The translations under genes were made by a program, and so were the position numbers. A model generated the notes under the pieces. It did no database searches and had not been told where the DNA came from. It worked only from the letters and a program-made list of their open reading frames with translations. Of a stretch of 64,000 bases of DNA, positions 49,901 through 60,482 are shown piece by piece. This stretch comes from Clavaria fumosa (lineage: Eukaryota; Basidiomycota; Agaricomycetes; Agaricales; Clavariaceae): NCBI GenBank assembly GCA_951802425.1, contig OX637802.1:310001-374000 (forward strand). The letters run 5' to 3'. How positions within the stretch are numbered: the first letter of the stretch is position 1; every line of letters starts with the position of its first letter.

Positions 49901-50836
49901 TGGAGCCCCGCGCCGTCCGCGGCAGCGTCCCGATCCGTGAAGGCGATGAGCGAGCCCGCCATGCGGCGCGCGTCGAACACGGTGACCGTGCGGTCGCTGA
50001 AGCACGCAAAGCGGTTGTGGTCGAGCGGGTCGAGCGCGAGGCCGTGCACCTTGATCGCGAGGCTGGAGACTGCGTGCGCGGAGCTGCGCGCGTCGAACAC
50101 CTTCAGCCAGCGGTGGGAGATGCTCGCCAGGAGGAGGTCTGGCGACTGCGGGAGGAAGGCGAGGGCCGATACGGACTCGGTCGCGGCGTGCTGCAGGGTG
50201 AGCCGCGCCTCGGCGCGCGGGCCTTGATCTAACGCGGGCGCACACACACACACACGCGCGATCGCGCTCGTGAGTCTAACAGACGCGGAGGAGCTGGACC
50301 GCACATACCTGGGATGAGAGACAGGGCCGGCACGGCGGAGTGGATGTCCCAGATCATGAGGCTGTGGTCTCCCTTGACTCTGTCCAGTCCGACGGCGAGG
50401 CAGTTGGGGTCTTCGGGGTTGAACGCGAGCGCATTGCAGGGCCGAGGATTGCGCACGCTCAGGGAGACGATGGGCTTGCTGGACAAGACGCTGTGCCGCG
50501 CGTGCTTGGTGACTTCCAGACGCGTCAGGTTCACCCTGCCAGTGGCGAAGCCCACAGCGAGGAGGTCGCCAAACGCGGGGTCTGGAGACCACGCAAAGCA
50601 CTATCCCCCCGACATGAGCCACAAAAAATCAACTAAAAAAAGAGGAGCAAGACAACAACAGAGTCGCGGACCTTCATGCCCTGCAGGTCGTGTTGCGCCG
50701 CGACATGCCTGATCTCAGCATAGTCCGGGGCCCACTCGTAAAGCGTGATCGACGACGCATCTCCAACGACGAACTTGTTGTCCCGCCGCGGATGCCAGAG
50801 CAGGCGTTTCTCCGAGTGACCGGAAGGGACGACCAT
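47000..50836 (-). CDS. SEA4: Mio/SEA4-like WD40-RING protein (GATOR2/SEACAT)
   Basis: Start ATG at 50,836 (MVVPSGHSEKRLLWHPRRDN). The first exon ends at 50,672 and the second starts at 50,600; further exons run to the stop at 47,000. The N-terminal half is a WD40 propeller (FVVGDASSITLYEW, SLMIWDIHSAVPALSL, LLASISHRWLKVFDAR, DRTVTVFDARR, VRFWDLQQT). A long alpha-solenoid follows (ERLAIAFQFLDDKSL). At the C-terminus are zinc-binding motifs (RCSYCNKTIG near 47,430; CQTCRHGGHAAH and CAVADCECRC near 47,030). This order is that of MIOS in animal GATOR2 and Sea4 in yeast SEACAT, which control TORC1 in response to amino acids at the vacuole. The frame is open upstream of the ATG through a CAG/CTG repeat, which I do not include. 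Confidence 0.9.
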
Positions 50837-50879
50837 GAAGAAGGTGCTGCTGTGTTGGCAATGGGGGTGCGCGGTGATG

Positions 50880-50945
50880 CGGTCGCTGCTGCTGCTGCTG
50901 GTGCTGCTGTTGGTACTGCCGCCGCTGCTGCTACTGCTGCTGCAT
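50880..50945 (+). repeat. Imperfect CTG/CAG trinucleotide repeat
   Basis: A GCTGCTG-rich tract with GGT, GTA and CCG interruptions lies in the 196 bp promoter gap between SEA4 and DAD4. It makes long open frames in several phases on both strands. Confidence 0.85.
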
Positions 50946-51032
50946 ATTCTACTAGCGCGCTCGCCGTGTGGCTGTGTCTCCTGCGCGACGCGTATCCCAG
51001 TCGGCAGCCCCTGCTGCCATTGGTGCGCCTCC

Positions 51033-51428
51033 ATGGAAAACCCGCATGCCGAACGACAGGCGGTGCTACTCGAACGGATATTGAAGAACACCGTGAGCTA
51101 TCTTCGCCGCTGCGGCCGCTTTCTTTCGTCTCTCATCACAGCCATCATGTGGCTCTCCAGGCCAAATGCACCGAGCTGATTTCTGAGCTCAATCACTGCC
51201 TAGAAGTACGTAGCACTAGCATCTCCCCGCTCACGCCTCATTTTGATCTGCTGTGTCCCCCTTCTCCCCTGTTCGGAGCAGGAAATCATCCGTGCCAACA
51301 CCATCGTGAAGACGGCTGCAGACCTCGCTGGCAAGTATCGCAAGAACGTCCTATACAATCTGGAGGCAATGAAGGGGGCAGGTGCCCAGTCAGCACCCGC
51401 GAAGGCCCAGCAGCTGGAAGGAACCTAG
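51033..51428 (+). CDS. DAD4: DASH complex subunit Dad4
   Basis: Three exons: 51,033-51,092, 51,161-51,205 and 51,282-51,428, giving 83 residues. The start MENPHAERQAVLLERILKN is the diagnostic Dad4 N-terminus. It continues with ELISELNHCLEEI and KYRKNVLYNLEA. The rest is a single coiled-coil helix with an Ala/Gln-rich tail. Dad4 belongs to the ten-subunit DASH/Dam1 ring that couples kinetochores to microtubules, a fungal-specific complex. It is divergent from SEA4, with under 200 bp between the two start codons. The gene is easily missed because each exon is so short. Confidence 0.93.
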
Positions 51429-54400
51429 GTGAGCACACAGCGCAGCGCTTGTGTTATCCCCGCATGCGAAGCCAAGGCGCGTGCGTTGTCCACCACGGAG
51501 ACAATGCGTGGGGGATCGCCATCTACTTCCTTCTCGACGCACACAGGATGGGGGACGCGCGTCTGACCATCAACCTCTCCAGAATTTCGTCGCACCCATG
51601 TATAATGTCAATCTCAACCCCTTGCTGCTCCGCATCGTCGCAAGGTTGCCCAACTTTCCGAGCTGAAAGAGCCCCTATGGGAAGTTGCGTCATAGCGCGC
51701 ACACGTTCAGCCCGAGACTCGGCTCTTGCATCGCACCAGACATGCGTCATGAGCGTGCAACCTTGGCATTTCCGCCGGCACCTCGTCATTTAATCCTTTA
51801 CACCTCATGAACATTATTGCCCACATCACTCGACCTTGATCCAAGAACCGCAAATGAACCCCGAGCGAGAGGTGACAGTACGTGCCAAATGTTCATTCAA
51901 GCAGTCAGTCAGTTACTCCATACGGGGTACTGAGTACCTCTCCATTGAAAGTGAGCCGGTTCGACAAAGCCATTCTCAAGGGGCAGCATGAGGCTAGCCT
52001 GGTGGAACCTGACAGGATGCGAGAAAAACCCATGGGTGGAGTGCCCCACCCTCCAGCCCTTCCAACGATTACACATTACTGTTCAACCGTTCAACGTTCA
52101 ACCCGAAACCCGCAGACTGATGTTTTCGCACGGATGAATCCACCTGGTCACGCGATCACGAGTTACTCCACGTCGATGTCGTTTTGTGAGAACAACCTCC
52201 GTCCAACTGTCCAACTGTCCAACCCCCTTCGAAGTCCGTCCAACAAGCTAAGATTCCAAACTCTCCACGGATCAGTGTAGTGTGATTGCAGAAAAGGGTC
52301 CGACTAACAATCACTGAACTGACTGGACGATCACGATCGATTTCTCCAAAACCGTAAAATCGCTCTCAACGGATCTGATTCCGGCCCGCATGTCAGCTTA
52401 TCCCGCACGACCATACACACACGACGACATGTGGCATGTTCAGCGTGTACCAAACCATCATTTACTCGCTGCTCATTGCTCAAGGAGATCGATAGGACAA
52501 CAATGTTGTACTACTCTAAGAACGGTTAGTTCTTCTTTGTACCTCCACCACGATGGTCGAACTGGACCCTTTTTTTTTCAATTCCGTCCCCCTGATGTAT
52601 CCTGTCAGACACTGTGAACCACCGCCAACCCATCAACTCACCGACAGAGACCAGCTGACCCCGTCTTTTTCCATTTTCAAACCAGCACAGAAGGAAAATA
52701 AGAAGAAAAAAATTTGAAATGAGAAAAAAAAACCTTCGAGCACAAACGCGACGAATAGGCAAAAGCGACCCCCCACCCCTTTATTCCCTGTCTAGACCCG
52801 AACCACCAACAACCATCATCTACGCCGGCCTACCCACAAGCAACAACCGTCCGCCTGACCTCGGGCCCACACGCTAAAGCCTCACAGATCCGACCTTCCC
52901 GCGGGTTCGGCCACATGGAAAACGCCGCAAGCACCCGAAATTCAATACTCGTGCGACGGAAGAATGAGCGCTTGTGTCTCCCCCTAGTGTACGATCGCGT
53001 GTGACAGAACTTAGCCGTCTTGTCCTTTGCGCGTCAAGTTGTGCATGCAACGCTGTCTTGCTCCATGGGGTGACAGACGGACCTGGGCAGTGTAACATGA
53101 CTCAACCTACACGTTGGAAGGAAAAAAAGACACGGCCCGGCTTCAGAGGAGGGACACCACCACCCTAAGCGTGCAACCAGGATGGAGCAGGGATAGGGTA
53201 GCATGAAGGGTGCAAGAGCACCTCCTCCCCCTCCCACTCTATCGCCTCGCCGCGCAACGTCCGCAGTCAAGGTTATCTTTGTGGGGGGGACATGGCCCCT
53301 GGGAACTGAACTGAACGGAGCGGAGCGGAACGGGCACGGACACCCGATGAACCTTGGGCGCTGATGCTGGCCTCTGACACGTGGCCCGGCTCGGCGCTCA
53401 TTCCGTGCAAGTCTAGGCCGAAGTGTCCTCATCATCGCGGATCACGTACAAGTAGCTCTCTCTCTCCGAGGATGATGATGTCGGTCAGCAGAGCAGTCAG
53501 AGTCGGTCCGTGACTGACTAACTCCCGCCTAAACGGGGGTACTCATGCCGTGCAGTAGTGAGTAAGCAACCTGGTAAGATCCGTTGCCTGGCAGTGTTTG
53601 TCAGAGAGCCTTTTGCTTTTTCGGCACATGGCACATTGCACAGTCAGTTAATGTTTATATACACCGCGTCCGCACACCGCACCCGAGACGCAGTATATCC
53701 ATCGATGGGATAGGTTAGATCGATGGATAATGAACGGAACGCCACGAATAAATCAAAAAAAACCCTGTCATTTTTACGTGTTCAATAAGAGAGACAAAAC
53801 AGCCTGCGCGTCACCACGACGTGCAACTAAGCTGACATCCACAACGTGCCGCACACGCAAAGGATCCCTTCCTCCTCGGATCCAGGGTGGGCTGGCACGA
53901 GGCCCGAACACTCAAAACGTCCAACTTCAACACAGCCCAAAACCAGCAACATTGCCTAAAGGGACACGCAACCACACACGCGCAGCGAGCAACGCGAGAA
54001 CGTGATAACGCGCACGAGCGTCCGTTGATCGTTGGATCACGCTCAACAGATGGGACTTTTAAAAATCAGCCAGTTGGGTTTTTGGGCTGATGTGAGCCGG
54101 GCGGGTCTGTTGTGCTGGCTAGAAATGATTACCCTTTACCCGTTTCACATTAGCGCGAACGCGTTGGTTGCCATCGGCGACGATCATCACCAGCATCATA
54201 TATAAATCCGCTGAGTCGAGTCATGCTTCAAAATGAATGAAAATTCATACAAAACACCAAATTCTATATCAGCACCTGACTGTAATAAAACACGCATCAA
54301 AAAAGCCCAGTATGAAAGGGAAAAAAGGTAATGGACAAAATGGAACCAAGGAAACGAAGGACCTAATACAGCCAGCACGAAATAATTTATTAAACGAAAG

Positions 54401-54896
54401 ACGATACAATAGACCTTGAATTTTTTCCGTGTTTTTGGGTGTTCTTTTTCTGTGGCCATTCCGTGTATGAGATGAGATGAGGGGGTATGTATGCGTTGAA
54501 ACCGATACACAAAATTGTCAAGTGAAGCCGCGAAGCAAGGGAAACGCAAGGAGATCGTCATAGACGGGACCACAAGACCAGCAGCGTTGCAGCGTCAAGG
54601 CGAGCATACCAGAAGGGGAGGAAAAGCATATGTCATCCGCATGAACCATAATAAAACCATAAACCATAAGAATAAAAAACACATGGAATCCATAGGGTGG
54701 GGTGTGTGGGCCCTCGTCGTCCATACGGCAGGTATCCCAGAAGCAGCGGCGCGTCTGTCCATGAGACAAAGGGCAGGTTCGGACGATCGGACGATCGTCC
54801 GAACGTAGCGTCGACCAGCTTAGAGAACCAAATAGTGTCGAGCGTCGATAATTTTGAAAGGGGCAAGGGCAGAAACGGGGAGACCTCCTCGTTTCG
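51429..54896. other. 3.4 kb spacer without a recognised gene
   Basis: Normal CG content and many short frames, none with a domain or plausible splice chain. TATA-like words occur at 53,656 and 54,200. Poly-T and poly-A runs lie near 52,570 and 52,700-52,730. It may hold non-coding transcripts or the 3' region of the Ser/Pro-rich gene. Confidence 0.5.
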
Positions 54897-56235
54897 TCAC
54901 GAGGCGGCGGCGACCTCCCGCTCCGCAGTATTCGGAGTAGCAGCCCCGGTCGATGACGCCAGCCACGGCCACACGCGCCACGCACGCATGTTCGCGTTCA
55001 GCCGACCCAGCCCGAGCTTCTCGCTCAGCCCATGGTGGCCCGCAGCCCGCGCCTGCTCGTCCTCTTCGTCCCCTACCACAAAAACCGTCAACACAAAAAA
55101 AACGATTTGAAGAAGCTAAGAAGAGAGACACACCATGGCGCTCGTCTACACCATCCAGGTCCATGCCCTCAGGCATCCCAAGGCCCTCCACACTCGCGAA
55201 GCTCACATAACCCTCGATCAAGCGACAACGCGCACTCGCCTGGCGGACATTGAACCGTGGCGAGGCCACAGGCGTCGGCGAGCGCACCACCGAGCCAACG
55301 ACGCCCGAGGACGACGCAGGTCCGCCGTCCACATCCATATCCTCCGCGTCTGCGTCCGCGGCAGGGTGCGGCGGCGTCTCAGGCGGGGTGAGGGGCGCAC
55401 GCGACGACACGCTCGACGTCGGGGAGTGTCCGGTGCCCCGCGGGTGCGAGAGCGGCGCCTCGGCATCCCACGGGTCCTCCTCCTCGGGGGGCAGCAGCGC
55501 AGCCGCCGAGTGCGCACGGGCGGCACGCAGCACGCGCTCGAGCCGCGCACGCAGGACCTGCTCGTGCGGCGGGGTCGTGCCTGGGGTCGGGGACGCCAGC
55601 GTCGGGGAGTGCGGGCGGGACGGCCGGTGCTGCTGCAGTAGCTGCAGCTGCTGCGCGGGGGGTATCGGTGCTGGGGGCGCCGGGGCGGAGGAGGAAAGCG
55701 AGGCGGAAGGGAGTGGGGAGGAGTGGGGGGCGGAGGAGGCGGGCGTCCAGGAGCGACGCGATGGGGCGCTCCGCGGCTGGGACGGGGGCGGCGAGGGGGA
55801 GGTGTGTCGCCGGGGGACGGAGAGGGGGGCGTGCGGCGAAGGCGCGGAGGGAACGTGCGAGGTGGACTTGTTCCGCGGGAGACGGGGGTGGCTCGTCCTG
55901 GTCGTCGCTGTTGGTGCGGCGGTGCCTGCACCTAGGCTGGTGCTGGTGCTGGTGCTGGTGCTGGCAATGGTGCCGGTGCTGGTGCTTTGGAGGAACGACC
56001 CGAAGGCGGGGTCGTCTGGAGAGGAGGGGGCGTGTCCGCTGTGGTTGGGGTGGTGGTGGTGATTGCGTCGGTTGTGGTGATGGTGGGCGGAGCGCTCGCG
56101 GTCACGCTCGTCGCGGAGGAGGGCGTCACGAAGCATACGCTCTGAGCGACTTGGAGGACGGGAGAGAGGCAGTTGTTGTTGTTGTTGTTGTTGTTGTTGT
56201 TGGAGTGATAGCATTGGAGAGGACGGCGAAGACAT
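54897..56235 (-). CDS. Ser/Pro-rich, largely disordered conserved fungal protein
   Basis: Two exons: 56,235-55,134 and 55,072-54,897, giving 425 residues. The chosen start is MSSPSSPMLSLQ, since the upstream in-frame codons lack conserved character. A run of ten glutamines is followed by a charged motif RSERMLRDALLRDERDR and His-rich and Ser/Thr-repeat tracts. A helical segment EQVLRARLERVLRAAR is near residue 240. The C-terminal block FNVRQASARCRLIEGYVSFA continues across the intron to NANMRAWRVWPWL. The two charged helical motifs and the C-terminal block look conserved, and the rest is disordered. I recall similar unnamed Agaricomycete proteins but no function. Antisense frames up to 270 codons here reflect GC-rich composition. 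Confidence 0.7.
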
Positions 56236-56726
56236 TTGAGCAGCGCTGAGTAAAGCAGTGAGAGAGATGGGGAGAGTGAGTGAAAGGGGAATGAGAGAGA
56301 ATGAGAGAGTTCTCATTTGTAGTGGAAGCGGTGCTTTTGTGTATGTGTACAAGCGAACTGGTTTGGATCGGTTTAGTTTAATTATTATGTCATCAAAACG
56401 CCGTTAACACGAGTTTATTACATAATACTACTCGTGGGAATAACCCTCTTCGTCAAGGCAATCCACTCTTAGGACCACCGTGGAACACAACAACCTCGCT
56501 GTGTTACTGGAAATTGCCCCTTTCACTCACCACAAACAGGGTACATCGTCGCCGTTTGGTTACCAAGGAGAGCTTCGCCACTACCGCAAGTTCCGCACGT
56601 AGAGACGCTTAATAATCTCACTACAACCCAGAAAAAGCCTGCCCTTACGTCTTGGCATTATCCACGTGCCACAAACGCGCGCGGGTCGCCTCTTTCACCA
56701 CCACACCACAATCACACACTAAACCC

Positions 56727-57831
56727 ATGCAACCACAACAGCAGCACCCCCAATCCCCCCCGCCCCTCCTCCCTACAGAGCCAAAGCGCAAACCGCGACC
56801 CCCGCCCGTCTACACGCGCAAACCGGGGCCCAAACGCCGCCGCACACGTCCCGAGTCCGACGCAGAAACGGCGGCGGCGGCCGACCACCAGCCCGGCCAG
56901 CACGACCACGCACACGCACACGCACACGCGCCGCGCAGGCACACGCGCCACAACCTCGCGCTGCGCGACTGGCTCGCCGTCTTCGCGTACATCGACGCCC
57001 ACCCTGGCGTCACCCAGTCCGCCATCGTGTCCTACTTCCGCAACCCCAGCAATCCTGCTCCTACTACGCCCACACCTGACCCCACACTCGCTCCTGCTCC
57101 CGCTCCCACTCCCACACCCGCTCCCACACCTGCACCTGCACTCGCTCCCACACCTGCTCCCGCCGCGGCCACCTCGCAACCCACCATCGACTTCTACTTC
57201 CGCAACCACAGCAACTCCGCTATCACTCCCACTCTCGCCCCCGCCGCTGACACAAACACCACCCCCACACCCGCCCCCGTTCCCGTTCCCGTCGCCGACA
57301 CAAACACAACCACAACCACCGCCCCCGCCCCCGTCACCCCTCCCCCATACACCTACACCGGCCCGCCACTGCACTTCACCCAAGCGACGCTCTCGCGCAA
57401 GCTCGCCGCGCGCCCCGCGCTCGTCGCACGCGCCCACGCCGCGCCGGGCACCCTCGCCGCGAAGCGTGTGCGCATCGTCACGCGCCCGGACGTCGAGCGC
57501 GCGCTCGTGCGCTGGGTGCGCGCATGCGAGGGCGGGGCGCACGCGTCCGAGGCCGTGTCTGGGGCCGGGGCTGAGGCTGAGGCTGGGGTTGGGGCTGGGG
57601 CTGGTGCGGGCGAGGGAGACCCGGGGTCGCTGACGACGGTGACGATGACGGCGCGGAAGGTGACCGCCGCGCAGCTCGTGGCGCAGCGGAGGCTCGTGGA
57701 GCGCGAGCTCGGTGTGCCCCCCGAAGAGTGTCTCTTGGGCGAGGGCTGGGTCGTGTCGTTCCGTCGGGCATACGGTATGTCGAGTTTTTACATATATTCC
57801 CTATGCTTACAGTCTTGCAGGTTTAGTATGA
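56727..57831 (+). CDS. CENP-B-type HTH protein, 3' end lost
   Basis: Exon 1 runs 56,727-57,774, and a normal intron 57,775-57,820 follows. After only GLV the frame stops at 57,831, giving about 352 residues. The N-terminus is basic (KPGPKRRRTRP). A first helix-turn-helix is LRDWLAVFAYIDAHPGVTQS. The second, CENP-B-type region runs from FTQATLSRKLAARPALVARA to RPDVERALVRWVRACE. Between them are Pro/Ala/Thr repeats of (PTPAP) type, plus a Gly/Ala repeat later. The C-terminal GWVVSFRRAYG normally leads into more protein, often a DDE nuclease in pogo-like relatives. Here CG-depleted repeat DNA starts right after the splice. It is a DNA-binding protein by inference, either a truncated gene or a shortened functional one. 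Confidence 0.7.
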
Positions 57832-58091
57832 GGGGAGAAATTTTGGATGCTCGTATTTATTCTCAATCAACAAAACATATGATTGATACTCTACATTAAG
57901 TTCATGACTGAGCATTTTGAAATTGGTGATGGCTGGCTCTCAAATGTTCCCAGCTTTGCTCAAAAAAGGAGCAGCTTAAAAATACATGGCCTTTCTGGCA
58001 TGCTGCTCAATGTTTGACAGACATGTGCAGATATAGGGCGAGGGGGAGGAAGGTAGTGTGGATATCATGAATATCATCACCATAGACCTCT
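57832..58091. other. Start of right-hand CG-poor flank
   Basis: CG drops almost to zero. No gene is visible. Confidence 0.5.
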
Positions 58092-58170
58092 AAGCAGGTT
58101 GATATCACCATCCAATCAAGTGATTTATGGCTTTCACCCAAAAATCAGTGCAAAATGGGTGATGTGTGAT
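58092..58170 (-). repeat. Second copy of the 821-2,174 element's end
   Basis: The reverse complement reads ATCACCCATTTTGCACTG, then TTTTTGGGTGAAAGCCATAAATC, then GGATGGTGATATCAACCTGC. It matches 2,106-2,175 closely. Only the terminal ~80 bp are present; the rest is missing or has been replaced by the adjacent Tc1-type end. Confidence 0.7.
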
Positions 58171-58180
58171 TTTTATTATA

Positions 58181-58228
58181 CAGTGACCCAAAAAACTGTT
58201 GCAATGTTTTGACATTTTGTGTTAAATG
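58181..58228 (+). repeat. Orphan Tc1-type terminal repeat
   Basis: After a TA dinucleotide, CAGTGACCCAAAAAACTG then TTGCAATGTTTTGACATTTTG follows. It closely resembles the outer end of the element at 58,809, which begins CAGTGAGGGACAAAACTG. No partner end is found nearby. Confidence 0.6.
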
Positions 58229-58808
58229 AAGTGTAGCATGTGCAATAAATTTGCTAAATTCATAGAAATATTGGAAATGGTAGCCCTCCTTCTTGGCTAT
58301 CTAATCACCAGGTTTCTACCTGGTCACTCCTATGCAGTAAATCACCTATGGAATGAGCCATGGATTTTGGAATGTGCAGCATGTCAAGTGACTAGCCTGC
58401 ATCTCAGTGTGACCTTGCTGGCAGAAGTCAACACAGCCTTACTAGTACTGTATTCTTGGCCAGTACTTGTGTAATAACATTGTAGTACCAAGGGTTGTTT
58501 GTTTTCTTACCATACAGTACCTCAAATTGACTGGTCTACCTCACTACATTTCCTAAACCAAATGGGACATCCTGTCTGGTCATTTTCCAAAAGGGTTATG
58601 TAAAATGGGTGTGGCAGCGAAGCTGCAAAAGGTACAATAGTGAACGTTATACATATTGTTGACAACTTCGAGCAGGAGAAACTTGTTTGATTGCCATCCA
58701 GGGGGGATCAATTGTACCCCCATACAAATTTTCAGATGTTAATATTATTGGGCTGCTTCTGAACACATCACTCTGATATAAAGGACATCAAAGCTTAATA
58801 ATTTGCTA

Positions 58809-60415
58809 CAGTGAGGGACAAAACTGTTGCAATGTTTGGTCATTTTGCATTATTATCCATGTTATGTAACATTTAAGAAGGGTAAAATTAAGTAAAAATA
58901 TATGCTGGATAGAGCTACTTCTTGGCTATATTTCAGCTTTTATCACATTCAGATCCATCCATCATTCATTAAGAAAATAAATATTTTGTATGGGGGTAGC
59001 ATTGCAACAGTTTTGTCCCTCCCAGTTTACAGTAAAGAAAACTCTATTTATCAGTATTCAGTATGGCCTTTAACACTGCCTCAACTCTCCTAGGCATACT
59101 TTCAATTAGTCCCTGGCACACTGATGCATCTATCTCATTCCACTCCTTCTCCACCCTGTCCCAAAGCTCCAGTATTCCACCAGGTGGCTTGCCATATGCC
59201 CCGCTTCCTCTTCAGGTGATTCCATAAATGTTCAATAGGATTGAGGTCTGGGGACTGTGCTGGCCATGAGAGGACCTTGAAACCATTGTCTTGGAACCAA
59301 GCCTTGGCCTTCTTGCTGACATGCTTGGGGTCATTGTCCTGTTGGAATATGACATCTTTGGGGGTTTAGTCATAATAGGTGAGGCTGGCTTGAAGATCCT
59401 CCTCCAAGATTTTGGTGTAGAGCTCTGCATCCATCCTGCCATCAATCTTGACTGCATAGCCAGGTCCTTCCCACATCATGCACCCCCACATAATCAGAGA
59501 TCTCCCCCTGAACTTCCTAGTCCCCTGCACAAGCCTATCACTCAGGCCCTCCCCTGCCTTTTTCCACACCCATCTCCTCCCATCTGACCCAAAATGATTA
59601 ATCTTGGTCTCATCAGACCAGACAACCTTCTTCCAATCCTCCACAGTCCACTCTTGGTGGCTGACAGCAAAATCCATCCTTTCCTTCCTGTGTCTCTGAG
59701 ACAGTGAGGGTTTCTTCTGCTTCACCACAGCTTTCATCCCAGCCTTCTGTGAGCCATGATGTACAGTTTTGGAGGAGAGGGGCTGGTTGGTGATATCTTG
59801 AAGAGATTTGGTGATTTGGGTGGCATTCTCAGCCTTCTGGGATGAGATAAGGTGGAGGGCATAGTGAATGTTGGCATCAGAGAGGAGGGAGGGTCAACCA
59901 CCAAGGGATTTGGAAAGGGAGGAATGATGTTTGGAGTGAAGTCTGGAGATGGTGCTGGTGTGGACTCCAGTCAGAGAGGATATCTGATGGGCAGAGTGCC
60001 CAGAATCATGTAGAGAAAGGATGTGATTAGCCTGAGTAGTTGTGAGGGGCTTCATGCTGCTCTGGGCTCTGGGGGAGGATGGTTGCACCCCAAGGGGGTG
60101 TATATATACCACAAAATGAACCAGTCACCTGACATTGTTGATTGCAATGTGTGGCTGTGCTCTATTTTGTAGCACATCAACAAAATCAGGTGACTTTGTA
60201 CCATCAGACTGGAAGGGACAAAACTGTTGCAATGCTACCCCCACACAAAATATTTAATTCCTCAATGATTAATGAGTGGATTTGCATGGGATAAATGTTG
60301 AAATATAGCCAGGATGTAGGTCCATTTGAAGGATATTTTTACCTTCAGTATATGTTATGTAATACAGATGACAATGCAAAATGACCAAACATTGCAACAG
60401 TTTTGTCCCTCACTG
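58809..60415. mobile_element. Tc1/mariner element with compound terminal repeats
   Basis: The left end 58,809-59,025 and the right end 60,209-60,415 are inverted copies of about 210 bp, well matched at both their outer and inner limits and more diverged in the middle. Each starts CAGTGAGGGACAAAACTG and ends, on the inner side, with the same word reversed, CAGTTTTGTCCCT. A TA precedes the left end; TC stands where the second TA is expected. A broken transposase lies between. Overall length is 1.6 kb, typical for Tc1. One CG remains in about 1.2 kb of its internal sequence. Confidence 0.85.
59044..60055 (-). pseudogene. Tc1/mariner transposase, inactivated
   Basis: The frame begins MKPLTTTQANHILSLHDSG at 60,055. 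An HTH follows (HQISSLTGVHTSTISRLHSK). The catalytic region has VVWSDETKINHFGSDG, then QQDNDPKH and, 34 residues after the second Asp, the Glu of NPIEHLW, the Tc1-type D34E spacing. About 337 codons would be full length. It is broken by a TGA at 59,894-59,896, a TAA at 59,366-59,368 and a frameshift near 59,200; the final frame ends at 59,044. The TGA could come from CGA by deamination of a methylated C, in keeping with CG loss throughout. Active relatives cut and paste at TA sites. Confidence 0.88.
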
Positions 60416-60482
60416 TCCATGGAGGGACAACAGTTTTCCAACAACAAGGGACACATGGAAGATGTCTGATAATAAATATCAG

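Noticed and set aside
50690..51793. A 367-codon plus-strand frame
   Set aside because: It reads through the CTG repeat, both DAD4 introns and out-of-frame exons; the spliced Dad4 protein is far better supported.
55218..56249. Long antisense Gly/Ala/Arg-rich frames up to 270 codons
   Set aside because: GC-rich, stop-poor antisense of the Ser/Pro-rich gene; composition is that of codon third-position bias, not of a protein.
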